Positions 8,161-15,845 of a DNA stretch of 41,934 nt are shown here, piece by piece. Made by a program: the position numbers and the translations under genes. Every line of letters starts with the position of its first letter. Positions within the stretch are counted from its first letter, which is position 1. The stretch is from Candidatus Saccharimonadota bacterium (lineage in GTDB: Bacteria; Patescibacteriota; Saccharimonadia; Saccharimonadales; Saccharimonadaceae). A model generated the notes under the pieces. It was not told the DNA's origin, did not search any database, and saw only the letters and a list, made by a program, of their open reading frames with translations. The DNA is taken from NCBI GenBank assembly GCA_017652105.1, contig JAGCBP010000020.1, positions 1 to 41,934 of the forward strand, given 5' to 3'.

Positions 8161-8185
8161 GGGCCCGAGAGAAATTCTCGGGCCC
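8161..8185 (+). terminator. Terminator-like hairpin after the 7635 gene
   Basis: Ten-base perfect stem gggcccgaga / tctcgggccc with a five-base loop, lying 50 bases after the stop codon. The trailing T tract is weak (TTCTG), so termination may be incomplete. Confidence 0.6.
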
Positions 8186-8221
8186 TTCTGATTTGGGCAA
8201 AAATGTGCTATAATAAAATTA

Positions 8222-8752
8222 ATGAAGAAGGTGATTGTAAAGTGTAGAGTTCACGACCGCGATCGGTTCGAGAAAAAATTAGAGGGTGTAGACTTAGAAT
8301 TTTCGCCAGTCTATTGGCAGCATGACCGAGTTTTTGTCCCACGTGGCTACAAGGGTAGGCATAATTATCCGCGCCTCGTCATGCGTACCGAAATGCACGC
8401 CATCGATGAGCCGCCACTATATATTCTCAGCCTTCGCCGACACATTGAAGATTCTGGTATCGATATTATCGAGGATGCTCCTATCACCGACTACGAGGGA
8501 ATGGTCAATATTATTTTGCAGCTCGGCTTCAAGCAATTCGGTGAGGTCTCCCGCCGAAGGGAAGAAATCAAAATGAGCGATTCCACCATGCTTTACTTAG
8601 ATGTTCTAGATGAGGACAACTCTATTTATGCTAAACTAGAGACAGTTTTGAAAGAAAAAGACCCAGCCCTTCTTGTTAAACAAGAGCTTATCAGCACCCT
8701 CAGGTCCTTTGGCGAAACCGATGTGATCGAATCCACCTATTTTGAATTATAA
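8222..8752 (+). CDS. CYTH-domain-like protein (CyaB/ThTPase superfamily)
   Basis: 176 residues. CYTH proteins bind nucleoside or organic triphosphates in a beta tunnel lined by basic and acidic side chains; known members include class IV adenylate cyclase and thiamine triphosphatase. The resemblance is best in the second half: DYEGMVNIILQLGFKQFGEVSRRREEIKM and DSTMLYLDVLDEDNSIYAKLE correspond to the family's helix-GF-x-K-R-E and buried acidic strands. The N-terminus begins KKVIVKCRVHD rather than a clear ExExK motif, so activity cannot be assigned. TATAAT (8209-8214) is seven bases before the ATG: leaderless. It ends tail-to-tail with the KwaB-like gene, with no gap. Confidence 0.65.
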   Translation: MKKVIVKCRVHDRDRFEKKLEGVDLEFSPVYWQHDRVFVPRGYKGRHNYPRLVMRTEMHAIDEPPLYILSLRRHIEDSGIDIIEDAPITDYEGMVNIILQLGFKQFGEVSRRREEIKMSDSTMLYLDVLDEDNSIYAKLETVLKEKDPALLVKQELISTLRSFGETDVIESTYFEL

Positions 8753-9745
8753 TTAGCCTCTTGGCGGCTCGCCATCCGGCTCACCTAAAAGTTTCTTTGA
8801 CTTAATTTCGTATCTTTTCCCATTCACCGGCGACACATAGTAGTCCTCATTTAAGAGATTTACAAACATGGTGAGATCTTTGTCATCCATGATGATAATT
8901 GAACCATCATCATCGGTCATGAGATCTAGCTGCATTTCATCGGCGTAATCTAGCAACTTGTCCTGCGGCATTTCCGAAGCAATATCCATTGCCTGCACTT
9001 TTTTGAGTAGTGGCTTTTTGTCCGCTAGCAGCGAGTCTAGAGTCAAACCCTCAGAGAAGGAAAGTTTGTATTTCTCGGTCAACTCTTTTGCCTTGGCCTC
9101 GGCTAGCACCTGCGATTTAAAATCATACTGAAATAGATTCTCAAACTTAGCTTGGTTGAACACAATTATTGTACCATCCACAATCGCCACTTGATTGTCC
9201 TCTGGCATTTTGAGGGCAATTTCCGCCGAGAACGGCTCAAAGCTCTCACCGTTAATCTCCCACGAGGAGGCTCCTTTTAGCGCCGAAGAAGCCGGCAAAA
9301 TCTTAGCAATATAAAAAGTTTTCATCCCATTCTCACCTGGATAAGTAAACTTGGCGATAATCCCTTTGACCTTCTTAAAGTCGTACTCGTTTTCCGAAAA
9401 ATAATCAATGTCTTTATATTCATGCTCAATCAAATGAATCAAAGTATCCGCCCGGTCCACCTTGGAAAGGGAAGCCCGATAAACCACATTTTCCTCGCCA
9501 TCGGCTTTTTCGTAATCACGGCATTCCAAGCCTTTTTCCGCCTCATTAATAATATAAGACACTGCTTCTTGCATAAATACCGACTTTACCGCCCCAGTCA
9601 ACTTATCCGAATAGCGGATTTTGTATGGCGTGTAGTTTTTGTTAAAGAGAAACAGCTCTGCCGACACATTATTTTTGATTGCATCTACCTGATTTGCCCA
9701 CAAGAACACGTCAAACGGCTCACCGAAATCACTAGAATTTTCCAT
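8753..9745 (-). CDS. KwaB / DUF4868-like protein
   Basis: 330 residues, soluble. The match to the DUF4868 (Kiwa KwaB) family is by pattern: KTFYIAKILPASSALKG, then a strand pair VAIVDGTIIVFNQAKFENLFQYD (about 185-208), a central helical region, and the family-like end FVNLLNEDYYVSPVNGKRYE. In the Kiwa anti-phage system KwaB works with membrane protein KwaA; no KwaA is adjacent here, so this is a solitary homologue whose role is uncertain. The start is supported by GTGAGGT before the ATG and TATAAT at 9774-9769. A 19-base palindrome lies just upstream of that -10 box. Confidence 0.6.
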   Translation of the reverse strand: MENSSDFGEPFDVFLWANQVDAIKNNVSAELFLFNKNYTPYKIRYSDKLTGAVKSVFMQEAVSYIINEAEKGLECRDYEKADGEENVVYRASLSKVDRADTLIHLIEHEYKDIDYFSENEYDFKKVKGIIAKFTYPGENGMKTFYIAKILPASSALKGASSWEINGESFEPFSAEIALKMPEDNQVAIVDGTIIVFNQAKFENLFQYDFKSQVLAEAKAKELTEKYKLSFSEGLTLDSLLADKKPLLKKVQAMDIASEMPQDKLLDYADEMQLDLMTDDDGSIIIMDDKDLTMFVNLLNEDYYVSPVNGKRYEIKSKKLLGEPDGEPPRG

Positions 9746-9775
9746 AATTTACCTCACTTATTTCCTCTATTATAC

Positions 9776-9794
9776 CACAGATTTTAAATCTGTG
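9776..9794. promoter_or_regulatory. Perfect 9+1+9 palindrome, operator candidate
   Basis: cacagattt-t-aaatctgtg reads identically on both strands. It lies immediately upstream of the -10 box (9774-9769) of the KwaB-like gene, where a repressor would block RNA polymerase. No cognate regulator is identified; it could also be a short RNA hairpin. Confidence 0.45.
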
Positions 9795-9913
9795 TGTTCG
9801 GTAATTACAACACAAAAGGGAACAAAAGTAAACCCCACTTTGTTCGGTAAACTTTTCCCCAGTTGTGGAAAACTCCCAGGTTGCAAAAAACCCAAAAAAG
9901 TCCAAAAAAGCAC

Positions 9914-9942
9914 TTGCATTATTTGAAAAAACATAATATACT
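9914..9942 (+). promoter_or_regulatory. Promoter upstream of the rsmH structured element
   Basis: TTGCAT (9914-9919), 17-base spacer, TATACT (9937-9942). Predicted start near 9949, about 50 bases before the 240-nt folded element and 300 bases before rsmH, which has its own -10 box. Confidence 0.6.
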
Positions 9943-9997
9943 GAAGTTAGTGGCAACATCATACAAAAACCACAAATCAAAAAAGTACATTAAAAAG

Positions 9998-10237
9998 GTT
10001 TGAGAACGGCCAACTAGGAGTTTCAGCGCGCATCAAATCTCAAGCGAGATGCGAAACCAAAGTCGCGCGTACCTTCTTTAACACACCTCCCAATAAAAAC
10101 TCTATAGGTCGTTAAGACCAAAGCACAATAAGTCTCTCAACGGCTACAATTTTTATAATTGTGGTAGATAAATTGTGTTAAAACAAAAATCAAACAGAAA
10201 CAAACCCGCTGAAGTTTCTAGTTGAGCGTTCTCAAAC
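9998..10237 (+). ncRNA. Candidate structured RNA, 240 nt, upstream of rsmH
   Basis: The ends pair over ~31 positions: 9998-10028 (begins gtttgagaacg, ends tttcagcg) with 10207-10237 (begins cgctgaag, ends cgttctcaaac), with three small mismatch patches. Inside are three hairpins: cgcat..ctc-aagc-gag-atgcg (about 10027-10051), ggtc-gttaa-gacc (about 10108-10120), and ctacaatt..aattgtggtag (about 10144-10167). This gives a closed multi-branch fold. A 17-spaced promoter lies 50 bases upstream. I could not match it to tmRNA, RNase P, SRP or 6S RNA. It could be a cis-regulatory leader of the division operon, a free ncRNA, or a small transposon-like element with inverted ends. Strand is inferred from the promoter. 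Confidence 0.5.
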
Positions 10238-10253
10238 GTTGTATAATATAAAT

Positions 10254-11135
10254 ATGGAGAAATTACATATCCCTGTATTACTATCAGAAGTTTTGGCAGG
10301 TCTCCAGCCGCAGTTGAACGATAAATATTTGGATCTCACAGCTGGCTACGGAGGACACGCCGAAAAAATTTTGGATGTAACACAGAATTATAAAGATTCC
10401 GTATTGATAGATAGAGATGAGTACGCCTATGAGTATCTAAAAGAGAAGTTTAAGGGCAGAAGTATCACTATCCTTCACAGCGATTTTTATAGCTCTATGC
10501 TACAGCTTTTAGAGAGTGGAAAAACTTTTGATATAGTGCTAGCGGATTTTGGAGTTTCTTCACCGCAGCTAGACATGGGCGAAAGGGGTTTTTCGTTTAC
10601 CAAAGAAGCTCCCCTAGACATGCGCATGGATCAGCGGCAGAAGCTTACGGCGGATCAAATCGTCAACCGCTGGAGCGAACGAGATTTAGGCGATCTATTT
10701 ATTAAATACGGCGAAATCCCCAAAGGTTCCGCCAGAATGTACGCCAGAGTCATCGTTCATCACCGCCCGATTCATTCCACCATTGAGCTCGCGGAATTAA
10801 TCCGTACTAGAATTCACGGATATTCCAAAACTCACCCAGCTACGCGTGTCTTTCAAGCCATCAGAATCGCGGTTAATGACGAGCTAGGAGAAATTGAAAG
10901 ATCTCTCCCGCTTCTGCCAGATTTATTAAATCAAAACGGCAGGCTCGCAATTATCACTTTTCACAGTCTAGAAGATCGGTTGGTCAAAGAGTTTCTAAAA
11001 TCAGAAACTTCAAATGGCGAGGAATCGAGATTAGAAGTAGAGAACAAAAAACCAATCACTGCGGGAAATGAGGAGTTGTTTATCAACCCGCGCTCTCGCA
11101 GCGCCAAATTGCGCGTTGCCAGAAAACGGAATTGA
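10254..11135 (+). CDS. rsmH: 16S rRNA (cytosine-1402-N4)-methyltransferase
   Basis: SAM-dependent enzyme (formerly MraW) that modifies C1402 in the ribosomal P site; it usually opens the division/cell-wall cluster, as here. 293 residues, near the normal ~310. It starts MEKLHIPVLLSEVLAGL; the SAM site is DLTAGYGGHAEKIL; further family motifs are ADFGVSSPQLD, GFSF followed by LDMRMDQ, and ITFHSLEDRLVKEFL; the C-terminus is NPRSRSAKLRVARK. An ATG 15 bases upstream was rejected because TATAAT (10242-10247) lies six bases before this one, giving a leaderless mRNA. The preceding 240-nt element and distal promoter may provide a second, longer transcript. Confidence 0.97.
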   Translation: MEKLHIPVLLSEVLAGLQPQLNDKYLDLTAGYGGHAEKILDVTQNYKDSVLIDRDEYAYEYLKEKFKGRSITILHSDFYSSMLQLLESGKTFDIVLADFGVSSPQLDMGERGFSFTKEAPLDMRMDQRQKLTADQIVNRWSERDLGDLFIKYGEIPKGSARMYARVIVHHRPIHSTIELAELIRTRIHGYSKTHPATRVFQAIRIAVNDELGEIERSLPLLPDLLNQNGRLAIITFHSLEDRLVKEFLKSETSNGEESRLEVENKKPITAGNEELFINPRSRSAKLRVARKRN

Positions 11136-11171
11136 TAAAAATAAAAATAATAAAAACAAAAGGAGGCACAA

Positions 11172-11246
11172 ATGCCAAAGCAAATCGTAGTTGCGAGCCG
11201 GTCTCGCACCCAAACCATCAAAGTTAATTTCAAAAAATCTAACTAA
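11172..11246 (+). CDS. 24-residue basic microprotein (family member A)
   Basis: Starts with ATG five bases after a very strong AGGAGG, 36 bases after rsmH stops. The peptide begins MPKQIVVASRSRTQ and ends in basic KKSN; there is no hydrophobic segment. Ungapped comparison with the 21-residue micro-ORF after der (32591-32656) gives about nine identities in twenty positions plus four conservative matches, with the shared pattern VVAxxS(K/R)TxxI(K/R)V. The codons differ, so similarity is at protein level. A 9-bp hairpin follows at 11270-11294. No known ribosomal protein or leader peptide is recognised. Function unknown; expression is strongly suggested by the ribosome-binding site. Confidence 0.6.
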   Translation: MPKQIVVASRSRTQTIKVNFKKSN

Positions 11247-11269
11247 CTTTGACACGAAATTGTGACCTT

Positions 11270-11425
11270 GTGGGGTCGCATCAAACGACCCCACGCACCT
11301 TTAAATATACATGGACCCTTAGGGTCCGCCAAAAATAGAGTTCACACTGGGTATGAGTGTGGTGTATGACCTTCCAGTGGGCTCAAATAAGTCACTTATA
11401 GCTCTGCTTATTTGAGGCTCACTGG
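11270..11425 (+). other. Hairpin-rich intergenic region inside the division operon
   Basis: Four separate inverted repeats occur between microprotein A and the ftsL-like gene: gtggggtcg/cgaccccac (11270-11294, loop 7); ggacc/ggtcc (11313-11327); cacact/agtgtg (11343-11361); and a long stem 11374-11391 with 11407-11425 (ctcaaataag with cttatttgag, then cagtg with cactg). The first could terminate part of the rsmH transcript; the last could be a processing site or attenuator. None has a good T tract. Confidence 0.5.
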
Positions 11426-11486
11426 CCTATGAATACAGTCTATCGATATCAAAAAAATAAAAATAAAAAAGGAGTTAAAAAATCTA

Positions 11487-11837
11487 ATGAGTAGCGTTCA
11501 AACCTATGCGTCCCGTCGCGAAATTAATCCGATCGGCTTTGCCCGTGGTCGTAATACTGTCCGCGTAGAAAAAAGAAGTTTGGGCTCTATTTCTCAGATT
11601 GTGATTATTATTTTGCTCACTTTAATTTTTGGCTTAATTTATGCTGCTGAGGGAACTAAATCCACTAGTTTTGATTACCAAGTTTCTGCCGTTGAATCCG
11701 AAATTTCCGATTTGAACGCTCGTCGTGATGACCTTGCGGTCGAGAAGGCCCGTCTGACATCTGTAGCTACCGCCAAAACCAGCACTGTTGCAGCTAGCAT
11801 GCCTGACGCTAATGTCACCGGCTATGCTACTGAATAA
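11487..11837 (+). CDS. FtsL/DivIC-like division protein
   Basis: 116 residues with a polar basic N-terminus, one membrane helix (SQIVIIILLTLIFGLIYAA, ~36-54) and an extracytoplasmic coiled-coil-like segment (VSAVESEISDLNARRDDLAVEKARL, in pieces). This bitopic layout, between rsmH and the division transpeptidase, is that of FtsL. FtsL sequences diverge strongly, so the call rests on topology and position. GGAG lies about 12 bases before the ATG, slightly far. It is followed two bases later by ftsI. Confidence 0.75.
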   Translation: MSSVQTYASRREINPIGFARGRNTVRVEKRSLGSISQIVIIILLTLIFGLIYAAEGTKSTSFDYQVSAVESEISDLNARRDDLAVEKARLTSVATAKTSTVAASMPDANVTGYATE

Positions 11838-11839
11838 TT

Positions 11840-13585
11840 ATGAAACGAATTAGATTCTTAAAACGAGCCACCTTGGTGCTTTTTGCGATTATTGTGGTAC
11901 GATTATTTTTTATTCAGATTATCGAACACGATGTTTGGGTGGCCAAAGCTGACGAAGCTCATACTATGCTTCAAACTATCACAGCTAAGCGCGGTGAAAT
12001 TTATATGATGGATGGAGGCGACCCCTCCGCAGTGGTACTCAATCAAACGGTTTATCAAGTCATCATCGATCCAGCCGTTACGCCAAAAGAGGAAATCAAA
12101 AAAGCTCTCGAGGAATATGCCAAGCCTTATATTACAGCCGATCTTGATAAAGTTTATAACACTGAAGGCCTCCGGTATTATATCGTAGCCAAAAATGTCC
12201 CTTATTCTAATGTCAACCAAATCGCTGAAAAGGGAATTAAAAGTGTCTGGTTAAAAGAAGGGAACAAAAGAGTCTACCCTGAGGGCGAAGTTGGCTCTAC
12301 AGTACTTGGTTTTGTCAATTCCGATGGCCTTGGTCAATACGGTGTAGAAGGCTCATTAAACGAGCTTCTGTCCGGTAAAGACGGTATGCTAAAATCTATT
12401 TCCGATGTCAACAATGTGGCTCTTTCTATTGGTGACGACAATGTTAAAATCCCCGCCGAAGATGGCAAAAATGTCGTTTTGTCGATCGACCGTGGCTTAG
12501 AGCGGGGAGTAGAAGAAGTTTTGGCCGATGCCATTAACCGTACCGCCGCCACCAACGCTGCTGCTCTCGTCATGAAGCCAGGCACCGGCGAAGTCGTGGC
12601 AATGACCGCTCTTCCAGGCTATAACCCAGGCAATTATGGTGATGTCAAAGACGCCTCCGCATATATTAATCAAGTTACGGAAGTCCCGTACGAACCGGCC
12701 TCGATTTTTAAAAACTTTGCTTTTAGCGCCGCTATCAACGAAGGCAAAATGACACCAGACAGCACCTATCTCAATACTCCTTATACTGTTGTTGACGGCA
12801 ATCAAATTTGGAACGCGGAGCAGCGTGCGATTTTAAATAATCAAACCCTCACCATGAGGGAAGCCTTATATTGGTCCTTAAATGTGGGCTCTATTCAGGC
12901 CCTCAAATTTTTAGGTGACAATCCGGACGAAATTACTGCTGCCGGCAGGGAAAGACTATATCACTATTACAACGACAAATTCCGCTTTAGTCACGCCACG
13001 GGTATTGAATTAATTGAACAAGAAGGTTTTATTTGGGATCCTCATGCCGAAATTTATGGTCTAGATGCAGCTTATGCCAACATGACTTTTGGTCAAAATC
13101 TTTCCGCCACCATGATTCAGACCGCTACCGCTTTTTCATCAGTAGTTAACGGCGGAATTTGGCGCACTCCAAGTGTAGTTAAAGGTACTTTAGAATCTGA
13201 TGGCACCATTAAACCGTTAGAAAATCGGGAAAAAGTCGAAGACCAAATTCTGACTCCAGAAACTTCTGCTACTATGAGAAGTCTTTTAGTCAACAACCGT
13301 AGCTACAAAGCTCGTGCTGGCATCGACAAACCTGGCTACGATGTGGGTGGTAAGTCCGGTACGGCCCAGGTCATCGTCAATGGTGCCTACGATGATTCCA
13401 TGAGCAACCTGGTCGGCTCTTACATCGGCTTTATCGCACCTTCCGGTGGGATGCCAGAATATGTCGTAATGGTAAAAATGTGGGGGGAAGGACAAGCTCT
13501 TTCCGGCGGCGAAGCTCAAGATCTCTTTGATGTGATGTCGAATTATGTGATTAACTATTTAAAAATTAAACCGGGAGGGGTATAA
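11840..13585 (+). CDS. ftsI: Division transpeptidase FtsI (PBP2/PBP3 class)
   Basis: Cross-links septal peptidoglycan together with FtsW. 581 residues. Single N-terminal membrane anchor (LVLFAIIVVRLFFIQII), a PBP-dimer domain (~50-210), then the transpeptidase domain with SxxK as SIFK (~Ser288), SxN as SLN (~346) and KTG as KSGT (~504). No PASTA repeats follow. It sits between the ftsL-like gene and mraY. Spacing to neighbours is one or two bases, so translation is likely coupled. Confidence 0.95.
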   Translation: MKRIRFLKRATLVLFAIIVVRLFFIQIIEHDVWVAKADEAHTMLQTITAKRGEIYMMDGGDPSAVVLNQTVYQVIIDPAVTPKEEIKKALEEYAKPYITADLDKVYNTEGLRYYIVAKNVPYSNVNQIAEKGIKSVWLKEGNKRVYPEGEVGSTVLGFVNSDGLGQYGVEGSLNELLSGKDGMLKSISDVNNVALSIGDDNVKIPAEDGKNVVLSIDRGLERGVEEVLADAINRTAATNAAALVMKPGTGEVVAMTALPGYNPGNYGDVKDASAYINQVTEVPYEPASIFKNFAFSAAINEGKMTPDSTYLNTPYTVVDGNQIWNAEQRAILNNQTLTMREALYWSLNVGSIQALKFLGDNPDEITAAGRERLYHYYNDKFRFSHATGIELIEQEGFIWDPHAEIYGLDAAYANMTFGQNLSATMIQTATAFSSVVNGGIWRTPSVVKGTLESDGTIKPLENREKVEDQILTPETSATMRSLLVNNRSYKARAGIDKPGYDVGGKSGTAQVIVNGAYDDSMSNLVGSYIGFIAPSGGMPEYVVMVKMWGEGQALSGGEAQDLFDVMSNYVINYLKIKPGGV

Positions 13586-13586
13586 T

Positions 13587-14618
13587 ATGATTATGGGAAT
13601 TATTAACGAGGAGGTTTTTCACGGATTATTACTGGCTCTTGCTGGCTTCTTGCTTTCAATGTTTTTGACTCCTTTCTATACTCATTTTGCCTACAAATAT
13701 CACTTTTGGAAAAAACAAAAACAAAAAACCGTCGATGGCAAAGATTTGCCAATCATGAGCAAACTTCACGCCCATAAATTTAAACGCAGTTTTCCGACCA
13801 TGGCCGGTCTTATCGGCATCTTGTCAGTTACAATCGTTACATGGGCTTTTAATCTCGATCGTGGTCAGACTTGGCTTCCGCTCGTGGGCTTTCTTGGCGG
13901 CTCATTCGTCGGCGTGATCGACGATTCTATCAATATCTTTGGCTCTGGCCGAGGCGCGGCTGGGCTCCGTGGTCCAGTTAAATTTTTCCTTGTTACAGTT
14001 GTGGGTGTAGTGCTTGGTTGGTTTTTTGCCACCAAACTTGGTTGGACTACCATTCTCGTACCATTTATTGGTAATCTAGAAGTTGGCATAGTTGGTATGA
14101 TTATAATTTTCGCTTTCATCGTAGTGGCTACATCTAATGCGGTCAATATTACTGACGGTCTAGATGGTCTAGCTGGAGGCCTCGCTATATTAGCCTATGC
14201 AGCTTTTGGTGTGATTGCACTTTTCCAGGGCAATGTTGCACTTTTTGGCTTTTGCATGACCGTAGTTGGCTGGCTTCTATCGTATGTTTGGTTTAATGTA
14301 CCGCCAGCCCGTTTTATGATGGGCGATACGGGTTCATTTGCACTCGGTGCCGGTCTTGGTGTAGTTGCCATGATGACCAATTCTCTTTTGCTCCTTCCTA
14401 TCATTGGACTTCCGTTCGTTGTAGAAACTAGTTCGTCGCTCATTCAGTTAGCTTCCAAAAAATTCTTTAAAAGAAAAGTTTTTATTTCCGCACCGCTTCA
14501 CCATCACTTAGAGGCCAAAGGTTGGGGGGAAGCAAAGATTGTTATGCGTTTTTGGATTATTGCTGGTGTTTGTGCTATTCTCGGAATATTCCTAGCCGCA
14601 GTCGGGGGCGCGATTTAG
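13587..14618 (+). CDS. mraY: Phospho-MurNAc-pentapeptide transferase
   Basis: Integral membrane enzyme that joins UDP-MurNAc-pentapeptide to undecaprenyl phosphate, forming lipid I. 343 residues, about ten hydrophobic helices. Catalytic and family motifs: GVIDDSINI (Asp pair), NAVNITDGLDGLAGG, MGDTGSFALG and the His-rich loop PLHHHLEAKGWGE. Start ATG follows GAGGGG; a second ATG two codons on is possible. The next gene begins directly after the stop, so mraY, ftsW and murG are produced together: their products act consecutively or jointly on lipid I/II. Confidence 0.97.
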   Translation: MIMGIINEEVFHGLLLALAGFLLSMFLTPFYTHFAYKYHFWKKQKQKTVDGKDLPIMSKLHAHKFKRSFPTMAGLIGILSVTIVTWAFNLDRGQTWLPLVGFLGGSFVGVIDDSINIFGSGRGAAGLRGPVKFFLVTVVGVVLGWFFATKLGWTTILVPFIGNLEVGIVGMIIIFAFIVVATSNAVNITDGLDGLAGGLAILAYAAFGVIALFQGNVALFGFCMTVVGWLLSYVWFNVPPARFMMGDTGSFALGAGLGVVAMMTNSLLLLPIIGLPFVVETSSSLIQLASKKFFKRKVFISAPLHHHLEAKGWGEAKIVMRFWIIAGVCAILGIFLAAVGGAI

Positions 14619-15845
14619 ATGAATCGCAAACACAAGTCAGACATCGTTATCATCCTTACCACACTTGGCCTTATGGCCCTAGGTCTAATTGTTATTTATG
14701 CTATTGGTCCGATGCGTGCTAATGTGCTTAACACCACCTACGGTACCGATTACGATTCTAATTATTTTTTCCTAGGTCAACTCCGCTCAGTTGGCCTATC
14801 TATTTTGGCCTTTTTTCTAGCTTTCAAAGTTATTCCGTATAAATATATTAAAAGGTTTGCCAAGCCACTTTTAATTTTTGCCTTGTTTTTGTCCGCTCTG
14901 CTTTGGGTTTTGGCGATGGCGCACTCGTCGATGGTCAAATGCGAACTTGGTGAATGTCGTTGGTTTCAGTTTGGTTCGGTTAGTATTCAGCCAGCCGAAA
15001 TCCTAAAATTTGCTCTTGCAGTTTATCTAGCGGATTTTTTGGCAAGAAAAAAAGCGGAAGATAAGGTCGGCGACTTCAAAGAATTTTGGTTACCAATTAT
15101 CATTGTTTGCGGTCTTTCACTCGGTCTTGTGGTAGTGGCTCAAGGAGATCTCGGCACTGGCGTAGCTCTTATTGCAATTATTTTTGGCATGCTTTTTGTA
15201 TCGAATGTACCGGCTTGGCAATATTTAGTGATGGCTGCTATCGTCCTAACTGTAGCTGTAGGTTCTGTAGCCATGTCTAGTCACCGGATGGAACGCGTTG
15301 ACGCTTGGATTACCACACTCACAGGCGGGGAATCAAGCGATTCTACTTATCACATTGATAACGCTATGTTAGCTATTGGCACCGGTGGTTTTAGCGGCGT
15401 CGGCATTGGTAACTCCGTTCAAGCTACTGGCTACCTTCCAGAATCTATCAACGACTCAGTTTTTGCCATCATGGGTGAGACTTTTGGTTTCTTTGGCCTA
15501 TTTATTGTAATATCAATATTTTGTATTATGCTTCTTAGAATACTAAAAGTCGCCGGTCACACTCAAGACGATAGCAATCGTTTCTTTGTCATTGGGATAT
15601 TCTCTTGGACTCTCGCCCAAGTAGTAGTAAATATTATGGCTATGACTGCACTTATTCCGGTCACGGGCATTACTTTGCCTTTGCTTTCTTATGGTGGTAC
15701 CTCGATGATATTTATCGCCTTCGCAATTGGTGAAGTTTGTCAACTTTCGTGTTATACTAGTAGAGAGGGAATCAAACATGAAAATATTAGTAGTGGGGGG
15801 CGGCAGCGGGGGACATATCACTCCAGCCGTCGCCGTCATTCGTGA
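14619..15845 (+). CDS. ftsW: SEDS glycosyltransferase FtsW
   Basis: Polymerises lipid II at the septum with FtsI. 408 residues, about ten membrane segments. SEDS signatures include SSMVKCELGECRWFQFGSVSIQPAEILKFAL (in pieces), a conserved QGDLGTGVALI, and the late motif ALIPVTGITLPLLSYGGTSMI. The frame continues 68 bases into murG, giving a polar tail after about residue 375 (ending SSRRRHS) that is shaped by murG coding in another frame rather than by conservation. The position before murG supports FtsW rather than RodA. Confidence 0.93.
   Translation: MNRKHKSDIVIILTTLGLMALGLIVIYAIGPMRANVLNTTYGTDYDSNYFFLGQLRSVGLSILAFFLAFKVIPYKYIKRFAKPLLIFALFLSALLWVLAMAHSSMVKCELGECRWFQFGSVSIQPAEILKFALAVYLADFLARKKAEDKVGDFKEFWLPIIIVCGLSLGLVVVAQGDLGTGVALIAIIFGMLFVSNVPAWQYLVMAAIVLTVAVGSVAMSSHRMERVDAWITTLTGGESSDSTYHIDNAMLAIGTGGFSGVGIGNSVQATGYLPESINDSVFAIMGETFGFFGLFIVISIFCIMLLRILKVAGHTQDDSNRFFVIGIFSWTLAQVVVNIMAMTALIPVTGITLPLLSYGGTSMIFIAFAIGEVCQLSCYTSREGIKHENISSGGRQRGTYHSSRRRHS

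Noticed and set aside
9732-9980. 82-codon minus-strand frame upstream of the KwaB-like gene
   Set aside because: It runs through the gene's promoter, palindrome and start in another frame, has no ribosome-binding site and is Phe/Cys-rich without family similarity.
9998-10237. tmRNA, RNase P RNA, SRP RNA or 6S RNA
   Set aside because: No tRNA-like ends or tag reading frame, no RNase P core motifs, no SRP GNAR tetraloop domain, and the several side hairpins do not suit the rod shape of 6S RNA.
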